DNA of 64,000 bases. Origin: AV69 sp036498205 (GTDB lineage Bacteria; Verrucomicrobiota; Verrucomicrobiia; Chthoniobacterales; UBA10450). This document shows, piece by piece, positions 17,667 through 26,569 of the stretch. The stretch is from positions 1-64,000 of the forward strand of contig DASXIC010000094.1 of the NCBI GenBank assembly GCA_036498205.1, written 5' to 3'. The translations under genes and the position numbers were made by a program. The notes under the pieces are model-generated. The model made no database searches and was not told the origin of the DNA. It saw only the letters and a list, made by a program, of their open reading frames with translations. Numbering within the stretch: position 1 is the first letter of the stretch; every line of letters begins with the position of its first letter.

Positions 17667-18985
17667 ACGCAACGATCATTCGCAATGGCCGCATCATCGA
17701 TCCTGCTTCCAAACGCGATCAAGTTGCTGATCTCTTGATTGTTAATGGGCGCATCGCGGTTCAGTCCGAGCTCCGTGGCGGCACGTCCGGAATCACCGAG
17801 ATCGACGCCAGCGGCTTAATTGTCGCCCCTGGATTAATTGATATGCACGTGCATTTGCGCGAGCCAGGGTTCGCCTGGAAAGAAACAATACAGAGCGGGA
17901 GTCGCGCGGCCGCGGCCGGCGGATTCACGACAGTGGTTTGTATGCCGAACACATCTCCTGTCGCAGATAATCCGGCGACCATCGCCTGGATCAACGACCG
18001 AGCCGCGGCCGTGGCGTGCGTGAATGTGCTGCCAGCAGGCGCAATCTCGAAAAACCTCGACGGACAGGAACTCGCACCCATCGGGTCGCTTTTCCAGGGC
18101 GGTGTGGTCGCGATTACCGACGATGGGCGGTGCGTCCAAAATCATGAGCTAATGCGACGAGCCGTTGAATACGCACGCATGGTCGGCGTACCGGTGCTGG
18201 ATCATTGTCAGGATTACAATCTCGCCGGCGCGGGCGTTGTAAACGAGGGCTACTGGAGCACGCTCCTGGGCTTGCCCGGCTGGGCCGCTGCGGCCGAAGA
18301 AGCAATCGTCATGCGTAACATCTTGCTGGCGGAGCTTTCCGATCATCCCATTCATTGCCAGCACATCAGTGCAGCTGGAAGCGTCCGGCTCATCCGCGAA
18401 GCGCGCTCTCGCGGCGTTAGAATCACCGGCGAAGTTTGTCCCCATCACATCGCGCTGACCGACGAAGCGGTGAAGAATTTCGACGCCAATTTCAAAATGA
18501 ATCCGCCCCTGCGCCGGCAGCACGACGTCGATGCTATCGTCGAGGGAATCGCTGATGGTACGCTCACTGTTCTGGCAAGCGATCATGCGCCTCACGCAGG
18601 TTTTGAAAAGGAGGTGGAGTTCGATGCCGCACCTTTTGGCATTGTCGGCTTGGAGACGGAGCTCGGTTTATTTCTCGACCTGCTTGTGCACAAGAAGCGC
18701 GCGATTACCCTCAACCGTTTGGTCGAGATGTACACGAGCGAGCCGGCCAAGTTGCTGCAGATTAAAGCGGGGAGCCTGGCGGTGGGCGCTTGCGCAGACG
18801 TTACAATCATCGATCCGGACCTGGAATGGACCGTGGATGCAAATCAATTTGAATCGCTGTCACGCAACACGCCATTCCACGGTTGGAGACTGAAAGGGCG
18901 CGCCGTGCGAACCCTCGTTCATGGCGAGAGCGTCTGGGAGTTCAACCAAACAGGAAGGCGATCCCAAATCGCCACGGCGGCTTAG
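17663..18985 (+). CDS. pyrC: Dihydroorotase
   Basis: Cyclises carbamoyl-aspartate to dihydroorotate. This is a 440-residue class I enzyme. The zinc-binding HVH pair is H62/H64 in IDMHVHLREPGF, and further ligands are expected in ITDDGRCVQ, DHCQDYN, CQHISAAG and LASDHAPH, all present. It starts with GTG inside the pyrB stop codon. Its TAG stop shares TTAG with the stop of the convergent CBS-domain gene. The last genes of the pathway are elsewhere except pyrD at 46.5-47.5 kb. Confidence 0.97.
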   Translation: MNATIIRNGRIIDPASKRDQVADLLIVNGRIAVQSELRGGTSGITEIDASGLIVAPGLIDMHVHLREPGFAWKETIQSGSRAAAAGGFTTVVCMPNTSPVADNPATIAWINDRAAAVACVNVLPAGAISKNLDGQELAPIGSLFQGGVVAITDDGRCVQNHELMRRAVEYARMVGVPVLDHCQDYNLAGAGVVNEGYWSTLLGLPGWAAAAEEAIVMRNILLAELSDHPIHCQHISAAGSVRLIREARSRGVRITGEVCPHHIALTDEAVKNFDANFKMNPPLRRQHDVDAIVEGIADGTLTVLASDHAPHAGFEKEVEFDAAPFGIVGLETELGLFLDLLVHKKRAITLNRLVEMYTSEPAKLLQIKAGSLAVGACADVTIIDPDLEWTVDANQFESLSRNTPFHGWRLKGRAVRTLVHGESVWEFNQTGRRSQIATAA

Positions 18986-18997
18986 CTGTAACCGCCG
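18975..18997. terminator. Candidate hairpin between convergent pyrC and CBS gene
   Basis: CGGCGG and CCGCCG flank an 11-base loop that contains the overlapping stop codons of pyrC and the convergent CBS-domain gene. There is no T-run on either side, so termination is only a possibility. Confidence 0.3.
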
Positions 18998-19428
18998 CTG
19001 ATGTAGTTTTCCAGATGCGCGATCGCGGCGCTCTGGCAGGAAATAACGTGCTTCACCAGGTCGCCGATGGAAATGATCCCAATAAGTTTGCCATTCTCCA
19101 CCACGGGCAGGTGGCGAATCCGCTTGTCGGTCATCATTCGCAAGCAGTTCTCGACCGGCTCGGTCGGACTCGTGAGGGCGAGGTCGGTCGACATTATTTC
19201 CTCCACCAGCGTCTCGCGCGAGCGTTTGCCACGAAGGAAAACTTTCCGCGTATAATCGCGCTCGGAAATGATTCCCACCAGGCGGTCCCCGCCAACCACT
19301 AGCAAGGCCCCGACGTTTTTCGCATCCATCATTTCCAGGGCTTCGGCCACGGTCGCGTTAGGCGCGATCGAGAAAACGGCGGAGCCTTTCTGCGAAAGAA
19401 TGGCGCTAATTGTCCCGCTTACATCCAT
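18982..19428 (-). CDS. Tandem CBS-domain protein
   Basis: A 148-residue stand-alone pair of CBS domains (first about residues 8-65 with GDRLVGIISERDYTRKV, second about 75-135 with ENGKLIGIISIGDLVKH). Such pairs bind adenine nucleotides such as AMP, ATP or NAD and act as energy sensors, usually through a partner protein. The ATG at 19428 (MDVSGTISAIL) is chosen. The frame extends to 19485 without similarity. It lies 77 bases after sufD on the same strand, so it could be the last gene of the suf transcript, although no functional link is known. Confidence 0.9.
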   Translation of the reverse strand: MDVSGTISAILSQKGSAVFSIAPNATVAEALEMMDAKNVGALLVVGGDRLVGIISERDYTRKVFLRGKRSRETLVEEIMSTDLALTSPTEPVENCLRMMTDKRIRHLPVVENGKLIGIISIGDLVKHVISCQSAAIAHLENYISGGYS

Positions 19429-19505
19429 TGGTGAAACACGGCCAAATTGCGTTTGGCCGTTACTGCAGAGTAGGATGCGCGCCAAATTCGCGCAACGATT
19501 TTTGC

Positions 19506-20885
19506 CTAACCGGCTTCTGCGGGCCGATGCGCCTGACGTTGAAACTTCTCGGCTATGAGCTCGCGCAGGTAAGACCCGATTGGCTTGTCCGACAAACGCG
19601 CAATCACTTCATCAAGAAAGCCACCGACGATGAGATGCTTGGCCACTATCTCTGGAATGCCACGGGAGCGCAGATAGAACATTTCCTCTTCGTCGACTTG
19701 CCCGGAGGTCGCGCCGTGACTGCACTTCACGTTGTCGGCAAGGATTTCCAATCCTGGCATCGAGTTCGCTTCTGCGTCGTCGCTGAGCAAAAGATTGCGT
19801 ACCTTTTGGTAGGCGTCGGTGAAATGGGCGTGCGGCTCGACCCGAATTAGACCGCCAAAGGTGGTGCGCGAACGGTCGCTCAATGCGTTTTTGTAAAGGA
19901 GATCGCTCGTGGTTCGCGGGAATGCGTGATCCTGCAACGTTCGCGCATCGAATTCTTGCTGGTGATGGGCAACCGAGACGGCCAGCAGGTCGCTTCGGGC
20001 ACCTTCGCCAACGAGACGGCTCAAACTTTCAAAACGCGAATAGGCACCGCCGAGATGGAGGTTGAGGCTCATCGCGGATGCGTCCCGTTCTACGACGGTG
20101 GCATTGATTTGAAGGGCAATGGTCTTTTCGTTCCATTGTTGTGTACAGACGTATTTTACCATCGCGCCACGGCCGGCGATGAGATCGTTCACGCCGCAGG
20201 AAAATCCTGGCGCCGTTCGGTCGAGTGAACGGAAGTGCTCGATCACGGTGACCTTCGACATCTCATCGGCCACCAGCAGGAGATGCGGGAAAACCGAGGA
20301 ATTTTCGCCAGTTATCCAGTGGAAAATTTCAACTGGATGTTCGATCTCCACGCCACGTGGCAGATAAAGAAATGTTCCGGCGCGAACATGCGCGCGATGA
20401 AGGGCGGCAAATTTCCCCGATCCTAACGCCGCCGGTTGGGACATAAAATGCCTCCGCACAAGTTCCTCGTGTTCGATTAATGCACGTTCGAGCGGCTGAA
20501 AAATTACACCTGCCCGTCGCAGCGCCTCTGGAAGGGCGTCGCGCTCCAATAATTGATCGTTTCCAAAAACGAGCCGACCGGAGCACCCCGCCAGGGCATT
20601 TGATTGGTCGAGAACCTCGCTCCGCTCATCGTCAGACGGCGCACCGCCAGATTTGAAGGGGACCAGATCGAGCGCGCCGACATTCGAGAACCGCCACGGC
20701 TGGTCCTTGCGTGTCGGACTGGGGAGCGATGAGAACTCTCGCCAGCCCTCCTCGCGCTGCTCGCGAAACCAGGCTGGCAGATCGGGTGTGTCTTCTCGCG
20801 GACCGGAAAGGATCGAGCGATTCCGCCTTGCGCCGGCCGCGTCCGATTCCTTCACGTGATCCAGAACAGCAGTGTCGTTGCTCAT
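19506..20885 (-). CDS. sufD: Fe-S assembly scaffold protein SufD
   Basis: Partner of SufB in the SufBC2D scaffold. At 459 residues it shows the right-handed beta-helix core and the conserved C-terminal CSHGATSGQVDEEEMFYLRSRGI motif, and it carries only SufD-type features in the middle (PRGVEIEHPVEI, VNDLIAGRGA). The N-terminal 60 residues are variable with a LPxWFREQREEGW segment typical of SufD. It follows sufB by 59 bases on the reverse strand in the order sufC, sufB, sufD. Confidence 0.95.
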   Translation of the reverse strand: MSNDTAVLDHVKESDAAGARRNRSILSGPREDTPDLPAWFREQREEGWREFSSLPSPTRKDQPWRFSNVGALDLVPFKSGGAPSDDERSEVLDQSNALAGCSGRLVFGNDQLLERDALPEALRRAGVIFQPLERALIEHEELVRRHFMSQPAALGSGKFAALHRAHVRAGTFLYLPRGVEIEHPVEIFHWITGENSSVFPHLLLVADEMSKVTVIEHFRSLDRTAPGFSCGVNDLIAGRGAMVKYVCTQQWNEKTIALQINATVVERDASAMSLNLHLGGAYSRFESLSRLVGEGARSDLLAVSVAHHQQEFDARTLQDHAFPRTTSDLLYKNALSDRSRTTFGGLIRVEPHAHFTDAYQKVRNLLLSDDAEANSMPGLEILADNVKCSHGATSGQVDEEEMFYLRSRGIPEIVAKHLIVGGFLDEVIARLSDKPIGSYLRELIAEKFQRQAHRPAEAG

Positions 20886-20944
20886 TTTACCAGACAGAAA
20901 CGGCGGTCCTGCGACCGCCGCCTTATTTTCTGCTCGGTGCGGTT

Positions 20945-22360
20945 TTATCCGACCGAGCCTTCCATCTCGAGCTCGATCAGTCGCTTGAGCTCGACTGAAT
21001 ATTCCATTGGAAATTGACGGACGAGATCGTTGACAAATCCATTGACGCTCAAACTCATCGCCTGCGCCTCGCTCAAACCGCGCTGTTGCATGTAGAAAAT
21101 TTGTTCGGCACTTACCTGGCTCACACTTGCCTCGTGCTGGACCGAATTGCCGGTGCCGCGTACCGTGATGGCGGGATAGGTATCGGTGCGGCTGTTGGCG
21201 TTAATGAGCAGCGCGTCACATTCGGTGTTATTTTTGCAATGCTTGAGATGCTTCGGCACATGCACTAGTCCGCGATAAGTGGCGCGGCCGGTGCCGATCG
21301 AGATCGATTTGGAAATAATGTTGCTCGTCGTCTCATCGGCGGCGTGAATCATTTTTGCGCCGGTGTCCTGATGCTGTCCGTTATTGGCCAGGGCGATCGA
21401 AAGCACTTCACCCCGGGACTTGCGTCCTTTTAGAACGACGCCTGGGTACTTCATGGTTAAGCGTGAACCGATGTTGCAATCGATCCATTTGATCTCGGCT
21501 TCCTCGTGCGCGAGACCGCGTTTGGTCACAAGGTTGAAAACATTGGCCGACCAATTCTGGACGGTGATGTACTGAATTTTAGCGCCCTTCAACGCGACGA
21601 GCTCAACCACCGCGCTATGCAACGTGGCGGTGTTGAATTTCGGCGCCGTGCAGCCTTCCATATAGGTCAATTCCGCTCCTTCATCGACGATGATGAGAGT
21701 GCGTTCGAACTGCCCAAAATTCTCGGCGTTGATGCGAAAGTAAGCCTGGAGCGGGTGCTTCACCTTGACTCCCGGCGGCACATAAATGAACGAACCACCG
21801 CTAAAGACAGCTGAGTTGAGGGCGCTAAATTTGTTGTCGCCGGTCGGGATGACTTTGCCAAACCACTTCCGGAAAATGTCAGGATGGTTCTTGAGGCCCT
21901 CAGTCGACCCGACGAAGATCACGCCTTGCTCGCCGACTGCCTTCTTAATGTTGGAATAAACCGCTTCGCTATCGAATTGCGCTTCAACGCCAGCAAGAAA
22001 TTTCCGTTCCTGTTCTGGAATACCCAGGCGTTCGAACGTGCGTTTGATGTCCTCCGGCACTTCCTCCCAGGTCCGTTTCGCCTGTCCGCCCTGGGCCAGA
22101 TAGTAACGAATATTATCGAAGACGATCGCCTCCAGATCTTTGCTGGCCCAGTGGGTCGGCATCGGTTTGCTGAGGAACGTTTTCAGCGCATTTAGCCGAA
22201 ATTGCCGGACCCAATCCGGATCCTCTTTCACGTCTGAGATGTAATTCACCACTCGTTCGCTCAGCCCGACGCCGGCGTCGTGCCCGTACTGCACGTCGTA
22301 GTGGAAATCGCCAATGCTGCGGTCGATATCGACCGCTGAAGTTTCAGTTTCTGTAGCCAT
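20945..22360 (-). CDS. sufB: Fe-S assembly scaffold protein SufB
   Basis: Central scaffold of the SUF system that assembles Fe-S clusters. It has 471 residues, starting at the ATG at 22360, four bases after the sufC stop. A longer frame to 22486 overlaps sufC and lacks similarity. The protein contains DWVRQFRLNALK, YVPPGVKVKHPLQAYFRIN and the conserved NNTECDALLIN, whose cysteine corresponds to the essential C405 of E. coli SufB. VQHEASVSQVSAEQIFYMQQRGL lies near the end. Confidence 0.98.
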   Translation of the reverse strand: MATETETSAVDIDRSIGDFHYDVQYGHDAGVGLSERVVNYISDVKEDPDWVRQFRLNALKTFLSKPMPTHWASKDLEAIVFDNIRYYLAQGGQAKRTWEEVPEDIKRTFERLGIPEQERKFLAGVEAQFDSEAVYSNIKKAVGEQGVIFVGSTEGLKNHPDIFRKWFGKVIPTGDNKFSALNSAVFSGGSFIYVPPGVKVKHPLQAYFRINAENFGQFERTLIIVDEGAELTYMEGCTAPKFNTATLHSAVVELVALKGAKIQYITVQNWSANVFNLVTKRGLAHEEAEIKWIDCNIGSRLTMKYPGVVLKGRKSRGEVLSIALANNGQHQDTGAKMIHAADETTSNIISKSISIGTGRATYRGLVHVPKHLKHCKNNTECDALLINANSRTDTYPAITVRGTGNSVQHEASVSQVSAEQIFYMQQRGLSEAQAMSLSVNGFVNDLVRQFPMEYSVELKRLIELEMEGSVG

Positions 22361-22364
22361 ACTT

Positions 22365-23129
22365 TTAGGCGAGCGCCGGTTCTTCCGCGTGATCGCGAAT
22401 CCAATCGTAGCCCTTTTCCTCCAATTCGAGTGCCAGGTCTTTGCCGCCGCTGCGGACGATCCGACCCTGCACCATAACATGTACAAAGTCCGGAATAATG
22501 TAATTCAGCAGTCGCTGGTAGTGGGTGATCAGCAAAACGCCAAGGTTCGGGCTGCGTAATGAATTTACACCGTGCGCGACGACCTTAAGCGCATCGATAT
22601 CCAGACCGCTGTCGGTTTCATCCAGAATTGCAAAACGCGGCTCAAGCATCGCCATCTGGAGAATTTCGCAGCGCTTTTTCTCGCCGCCAGAGAATCCCTC
22701 GTTCACCGCCCGCGAAGTGAATGAGCGATCCATGTTCAACAGATCCATTTTTTCGTACAGTCTCGCGTAATAATCAGTTGCCTCCAATTCCTCTCCTTCA
22801 GGCAGGCGGGACTGTGCCGCCGCGCGCAGAAAATTCGCGATTGTAACGCCGGGAATTTCGCTCGGATACTGAAAGGCCAGGAACAGCCCTCGTCGCGCCC
22901 GCTCATCTGGATCGAGTTCAAACACATTCTCCCCGTCCATCAGCACCTCCCCGCTCGTGACACGATAATCGGGATGACCGGCAATAACTTTCGCAAGTGT
23001 GCTCTTGCCCGAGCCGTTGGGCCCCATAATCGCATGCACCTCACCGGTGCGGACGGTCAGGCTAAGATCGCGAATAATCTCACTCTCGCCGATCGCGACA
23101 CGTAAATTTTTGATCTCAAGCTGCTGCAT
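22365..23129 (-). CDS. sufC: Fe-S assembly ATPase SufC
   Basis: ABC-type ATPase of the SufBC2D complex, 254 residues. Walker A is GPNGSGKST (about residue 36), Q-loop LAFQYPSEIPG, signature GFSGGEKKR and Walker B FAILDETDSGLD, followed by THYQRLL. There is no membrane domain, as expected. MQQLEIKNL at 23129 is chosen as start from family length. The frame stays open to 23228 into hydrophobic residues with no match. It is first in the operon, divergent from the acyltransferase gene with 92 bases between them. No SufR/IscR-like regulator, sufS, sufE or sufU is adjacent. Confidence 0.98.
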   Translation of the reverse strand: MQQLEIKNLRVAIGESEIIRDLSLTVRTGEVHAIMGPNGSGKSTLAKVIAGHPDYRVTSGEVLMDGENVFELDPDERARRGLFLAFQYPSEIPGVTIANFLRAAAQSRLPEGEELEATDYYARLYEKMDLLNMDRSFTSRAVNEGFSGGEKKRCEILQMAMLEPRFAILDETDSGLDIDALKVVAHGVNSLRSPNLGVLLITHYQRLLNYIIPDFVHVMVQGRIVRSGGKDLALELEEKGYDWIRDHAEEPALA

Positions 23130-23221
23130 AAAGAGGACTAGAAACATAGCCAGAATCGGCACTTTGGCGAGGAACCGAATGACGATTTTACGATCGCCAC
23201 AACCAGGTAGATTGGGCCCAA

Positions 23222-24268
23222 ATGCCAAATAGGCCCAAAGCGAGCATGCGGAATCGGATCGAATGGCTGGGGCTTAGTCTTGCCATGTCGATTGTCCCCA
23301 TTTTTCCGCGATCCGTTTGCTACATGATCGGGCAAATCCTTGGCACATTGGCTTATTTTTTCCACGGCAGCGGGCGGCGCGTTGCCCTGGCCAATCTGGA
23401 AGCGGCGTTCGGGACAGAAATGACGAATAAGGAGCGGAGAAGGGTCGCCAGACAATCATACCGAACATTTGCCACCACGCTGGTAGACTTGCTCTGGAGC
23501 TCGCGTTTAACGCCGCAAAATTTCCGCCATTATGTTGACCTCGAAGATCTTGAAAACCTCGAGGACGAAACGGGACAGCGACATATCGATATCGGAATTT
23601 CAATCCACTACGGAAACTTTGAGTGGATCAGTCTCGCGATGGGTTTCCTCGGGTTTCCTGCCGATATAGTAGCAGAACGATCGAAAAATCCTCTTTTAGA
23701 ACCGCTCATGCGTCGGGCCCGCAGCGTTTCGGGGCATACCATGATTCCGCGCGAGCGCGCTATGGTCCGGTTATATCGGACGCTGCGCCAGGGCGGCCAC
23801 GTTGCGGTTCTGATTGACCTAAACGTCCGCCCCACGCAACCGGCGGTGATTATCGACTGCTTTGGGATGCAAACCTGCGTGACGCTCGCGCATGCTTGGC
23901 TTCAACAGCGAACGGGGCGCACGATTATGGCGGCGCACTGTGAACCGCTGCCAGGAGGGCGCTATCGCATAGGCTTCCATCCCAAAGTAGATGTTTGCCC
24001 TGGCGCGAGCGCGACACAAATTGCTCAGGCCTGCTGGGATTCGTTCGAGCCGCTGATTCGTCGAAAACCGGGAGCGTGGCTGTGGATGTACAAGCACTGG
24101 CGTTTTCAACCAAAGGACTCGCCAACGACATATCCCTTCTACGCCAATACTTCTCCCCATTTTGAAAAGTTGAAAAGACGATTGCGCGAGGCGGAGTTCA
24201 CGCAAGTCCCCGTGCAAGAGGACACTCGCAGGATTCACGGGCTGTTCGACTTACAGGGTCCGGCTTAA
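23222..24268 (+). CDS. HtrB/LpxL-family lysophospholipid (lipid A) acyltransferase
   Basis: A 348-residue membrane-associated acyltransferase with one N-terminal hydrophobic segment (about residues 15-45). The catalytic HX4E box is H-Y-G-N-F-E in SIHYGNFEWIS (about residue 128), and VAVLIDLNVRP corresponds to the family's fourth block. Members add secondary acyl chains to lipid A or related lipids. The C-terminal 40 residues are charged and extra. The ATG at 23222 is used; a second ATG at 23246 is possible. It is divergent from sufC and followed by the signalling genes at 95 bases. Confidence 0.85.
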   Translation: MPNRPKASMRNRIEWLGLSLAMSIVPIFPRSVCYMIGQILGTLAYFFHGSGRRVALANLEAAFGTEMTNKERRRVARQSYRTFATTLVDLLWSSRLTPQNFRHYVDLEDLENLEDETGQRHIDIGISIHYGNFEWISLAMGFLGFPADIVAERSKNPLLEPLMRRARSVSGHTMIPRERAMVRLYRTLRQGGHVAVLIDLNVRPTQPAVIIDCFGMQTCVTLAHAWLQQRTGRTIMAAHCEPLPGGRYRIGFHPKVDVCPGASATQIAQACWDSFEPLIRRKPGAWLWMYKHWRFQPKDSPTTYPFYANTSPHFEKLKRRLREAEFTQVPVQEDTRRIHGLFDLQGPA

Positions 24269-24362
24269 ACTGCGATTCGGTCTTAAAGCTGAATCAAGGG
24301 CACTGCATGTGCTGCTAAACCGATCGCTGGCGGCCCAAGGCACACCGCCGCTAGTTGTACTG

Positions 24363-25073
24363 ATGAACGAAAACCAAAAAAACCGTGCTCCCGACGTTTC
24401 CGCGGCACGACGGGTCGCGAGCGAACTTAACAACCTCATCCAGATCATTTCGGGCACCAGTGAACTGATCGAGAATATTTGGGAGGGCACAGAGGGCTCG
24501 GAAAAGTATTTCGCGATGTTGCGCGCGAGCATAGTCCGCGCGGAACAGGTCACCGCTCAACTAGCGGCACAAGCTGGCGGAGCGGAGGGCAAAATCGTGC
24601 TTTGTCCGAAAGTAGCGAAGTCCGCCGATGCCTCACCGGCTGTCCACTCGTTGCAACGACCTTCTGTTCTCGTGGTGGATGACGAGCAGATGGTGCTTGC
24701 GCTTTTTCGGCGCGTTTTGACCGAAGGAGGTTACGATCTTACCTGCGCGCAATCGGGATTCGAATGTCTCGATCTCTTTAGTCGCGATCCGGCAGCTTAC
24801 GATCTCGTTTTGCTCGATTTGGCCATGCCCTTCATGGACGGAGAAGAGACCTTCGAGAGGCTGCGCGGAATTTCGGCCACAATCAGCGTCATACTAACGA
24901 CCGGTTTCTGCGAGCAAGAGCGATTGCAGCGGATGATGAAAGCAGGGCTGAGCGGTTATTTGCGAAAACCGTTGCGCAACAATGAAATTCTTGACCTGGT
25001 TGCGTCCGTCATCCAAAGCGCGCGGTCGATTAACTTACCTGACGGCATTGCGGCTGCTGTCCAGAAGACATGA
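24363..25073 (+). CDS. Receiver-domain protein with His-less dimerisation-like N-terminus
   Basis: A 236-residue protein. Residues 100-220 are a complete receiver domain: acidic pair D106/D107 in LVVDDEQ, phospho-acceptor D152 in LLDLAMP, T179/T180 and K202 in LRKPL. Residues 12-70 look like a histidine-kinase dimerisation helix of the H-[DE]-x-N-N-L type, but read S20-E-L-N-N-L, so the phospho-accepting His is missing. No output domain is present. A GTG at 24309 could add 18 residues. It overlaps the cNMP-binding kinase by four bases (ATGA), which implies that the two work together. A scaffold or phosphate-sink role is an inference. Confidence 0.85.
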   Translation: MNENQKNRAPDVSAARRVASELNNLIQIISGTSELIENIWEGTEGSEKYFAMLRASIVRAEQVTAQLAAQAGGAEGKIVLCPKVAKSADASPAVHSLQRPSVLVVDDEQMVLALFRRVLTEGGYDLTCAQSGFECLDLFSRDPAAYDLVLLDLAMPFMDGEETFERLRGISATISVILTTGFCEQERLQRMMKAGLSGYLRKPLRNNEILDLVASVIQSARSINLPDGIAAAVQKT

Positions 25074-26197
25074 GCTCTGTCTTAAGTGCGAAGGTATTCG
25101 ACCAGCTCTCGCACAATCGGCTTTTCGAAGGAATCGACTCCAATGTGCTGGAGCAGATCCGGCCGGAAGTGGACGTCTTAAAATTGAAACCTGGTGAAAT
25201 CGTCTTCCAGGAAGGAGATCCTGGCGACTCGCTTTATTTGGTGGGCGAAGGCTCAGTCAAGATTTCTAAGGAAGGCCTGGGGGGTCGGGAGGAAGTCCTC
25301 GGCTACATCCAAACTGGAAGCTTTTTCGGCGAGATGGCGCTCCTGGATGGAAAGCCGCGCTCCGCGATGGCAACGGCGGCTGAGCCGACCTTGCTCGGGG
25401 CAGTCAAGGAGGAGACGCTTCAGCATCTGCTTGAGGTTGCGCCGAGCCGCTTGCACATGAATTTTTTACGCTCCGTTACCGAGCGGCTCCGAAGCGTCAA
25501 TTCCCATTTCATCAATGAGGTAATGCGGAGGGAGCGGCTCGAGCTGGTGGGGTCGATGGCGAACTCGATTATACAGGACCTGAAAAACCCCATTTGTATC
25601 GTCCGGTGTTGTTCCGACTTGATTGCGAGCGAAACGAATGAACCGCACCTGCGTGAACTGACCAGTATGCTCGACGGGGCCGTCGATGGAATGTTGGCGA
25701 CAGCTCAGGAACTTTTCGATTACAGCAGAGGCTCAACTCATCTGCACCAGCAATTGATTTCCATTTGGGGGATTCTGGACGAATTAAATCAGCAATCGCT
25801 CCGGCTCTTGCCTGGCAAAAACATTCAGTTCGTTAAACACATCCGTTACGAGGGAAACGTCGAAATCGACCGCGCCCGATTCGTCCGTGTCCTTTCGAAC
25901 TTGATCAAGAACTCTCGTGAAGCGATGCCTGCGGGAGGTATTCTCACCTTCACCACTGAGCTCGTGCAGGATGAGGTAGTGTTGAGAATTTCAGATACCG
26001 GCTCTGGTATTCCAGCGGAAGTATTGCCAAAACTTTTCGAGCCCTTTGTGACGCATGGTAAAGCGAATGGCACGGGCTTGGGCCTCGCTATTGCAAAATC
26101 CGTAATTGAGGCGCACCGCGGAAAAATTTCTCTCTCGAGTGTTCATGGCAGCGGGACGACAGTGGATATTCGTCTCCCGAAGCCCGGGGAATCGTAA
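25070..26197 (+). CDS. cNMP-binding sensor histidine kinase-like protein, H-box His replaced by Gln
   Basis: A 375-residue cytoplasmic protein. Residues 15-130 form a cyclic-nucleotide-binding domain with FGEMALLDGKPRSA (R97-S98-A99 at the phosphate cassette). Residues 155-220 form the dimerisation helices, and residues 265-372 the HATPase domain with N-box NLIKN (277-281), G1 DTGSG (309-313), F-box FEPF and G2 GTGLGLA. The expected phospho-acceptor in the H-box (normally IIHDLKNP) is Q169 in IIQDLKNP, codon CAG at 25574-25576. ATP binding should be possible but classical autophosphorylation should not. It is coupled to the receiver gene by an ATGA overlap. Confidence 0.9.
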   Translation: MSSVLSAKVFDQLSHNRLFEGIDSNVLEQIRPEVDVLKLKPGEIVFQEGDPGDSLYLVGEGSVKISKEGLGGREEVLGYIQTGSFFGEMALLDGKPRSAMATAAEPTLLGAVKEETLQHLLEVAPSRLHMNFLRSVTERLRSVNSHFINEVMRRERLELVGSMANSIIQDLKNPICIVRCCSDLIASETNEPHLRELTSMLDGAVDGMLATAQELFDYSRGSTHLHQQLISIWGILDELNQQSLRLLPGKNIQFVKHIRYEGNVEIDRARFVRVLSNLIKNSREAMPAGGILTFTTELVQDEVVLRISDTGSGIPAEVLPKLFEPFVTHGKANGTGLGLAIAKSVIEAHRGKISLSSVHGSGTTVDIRLPKPGES

Positions 26198-26275
26198 GCT
26201 GCGCTGGCAGTGCCGTTGCTGGTTGGAGTTGCATCTTCCAATCGGCAATCGAAAATCGTAAATCTGCAATCCACT

Positions 26276-26346
26276 TACCCCGTGGTGTAACGGTAACACA
26301 GCGCCCTTTGGAGGCGTTATTCTTGGTTCGAATCCAAGCGGGGTAG
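26276..26346 (+). tRNA. tRNA-Gln (anticodon UUG)
   Basis: A 71-base cloverleaf folds fully. The acceptor stem TACCCCG/CGGGGTA has seven pairs, and the D-arm is GTGT with loop AACGGTA and ACAC. The anticodon stem GCGCC/GGCGT has loop CTTTGGA and the anticodon TTG is at 26308-26310. The variable region is TATT and the T-arm CTTGG-TTCGAAT-CCAAG, with discriminator G. CCA is not encoded. The anticodon reads Gln codons CAA and CAG. Confidence 0.95.
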
Positions 26347-26436
26347 CCCCTCTTGTGATTCTCTCGAAACCTCCGTTGGCCAACGGTCACACTGCGGTGT
26401 AGTTGGCCCCGGGCGGGTAACAGTTGGGATGCATTC

Positions 26437-26466
26437 AAGCCGTCTACTTCCGTGCTTTACGGCTTT
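26437..26466 (+). terminator. Possible terminator after tRNA-Gln
   Basis: AAGCCGT and ACGGCTT form a seven-pair stem with a 15-base loop, followed by only TTT-C-T. It lies 90 bases after the tRNA and before the pseudokinase leader. It is weak and uncertain. Confidence 0.25.
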
Positions 26467-26543
26467 CTCCAAAAGAACTGAATGATTTCGCGCCCGATTT
26501 GGTCTAAGTACTATCGGCTTCGCTGCGTGGCTAGGGGGAGGAA

Positions 26544-26567
26544 ATGCTGTTGCGGCGGACATCGTAA
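26544..26567 (+). CDS. Possible seven-residue leader peptide before the pseudokinase gene
   Basis: A short frame reading MLLRRTS and TAA follows GGGGGAGGAA, the strongest ribosome-binding sequence nearby, at normal spacing. Its stop codon ends two bases before the ATG of the pseudokinase gene, which itself has no visible ribosome binding site. The arrangement suggests translational coupling through re-initiation. It has not been shown to be translated and may be chance. Confidence 0.4.
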   Translation: MLLRRTS

Positions 26568-26569
26568 CC

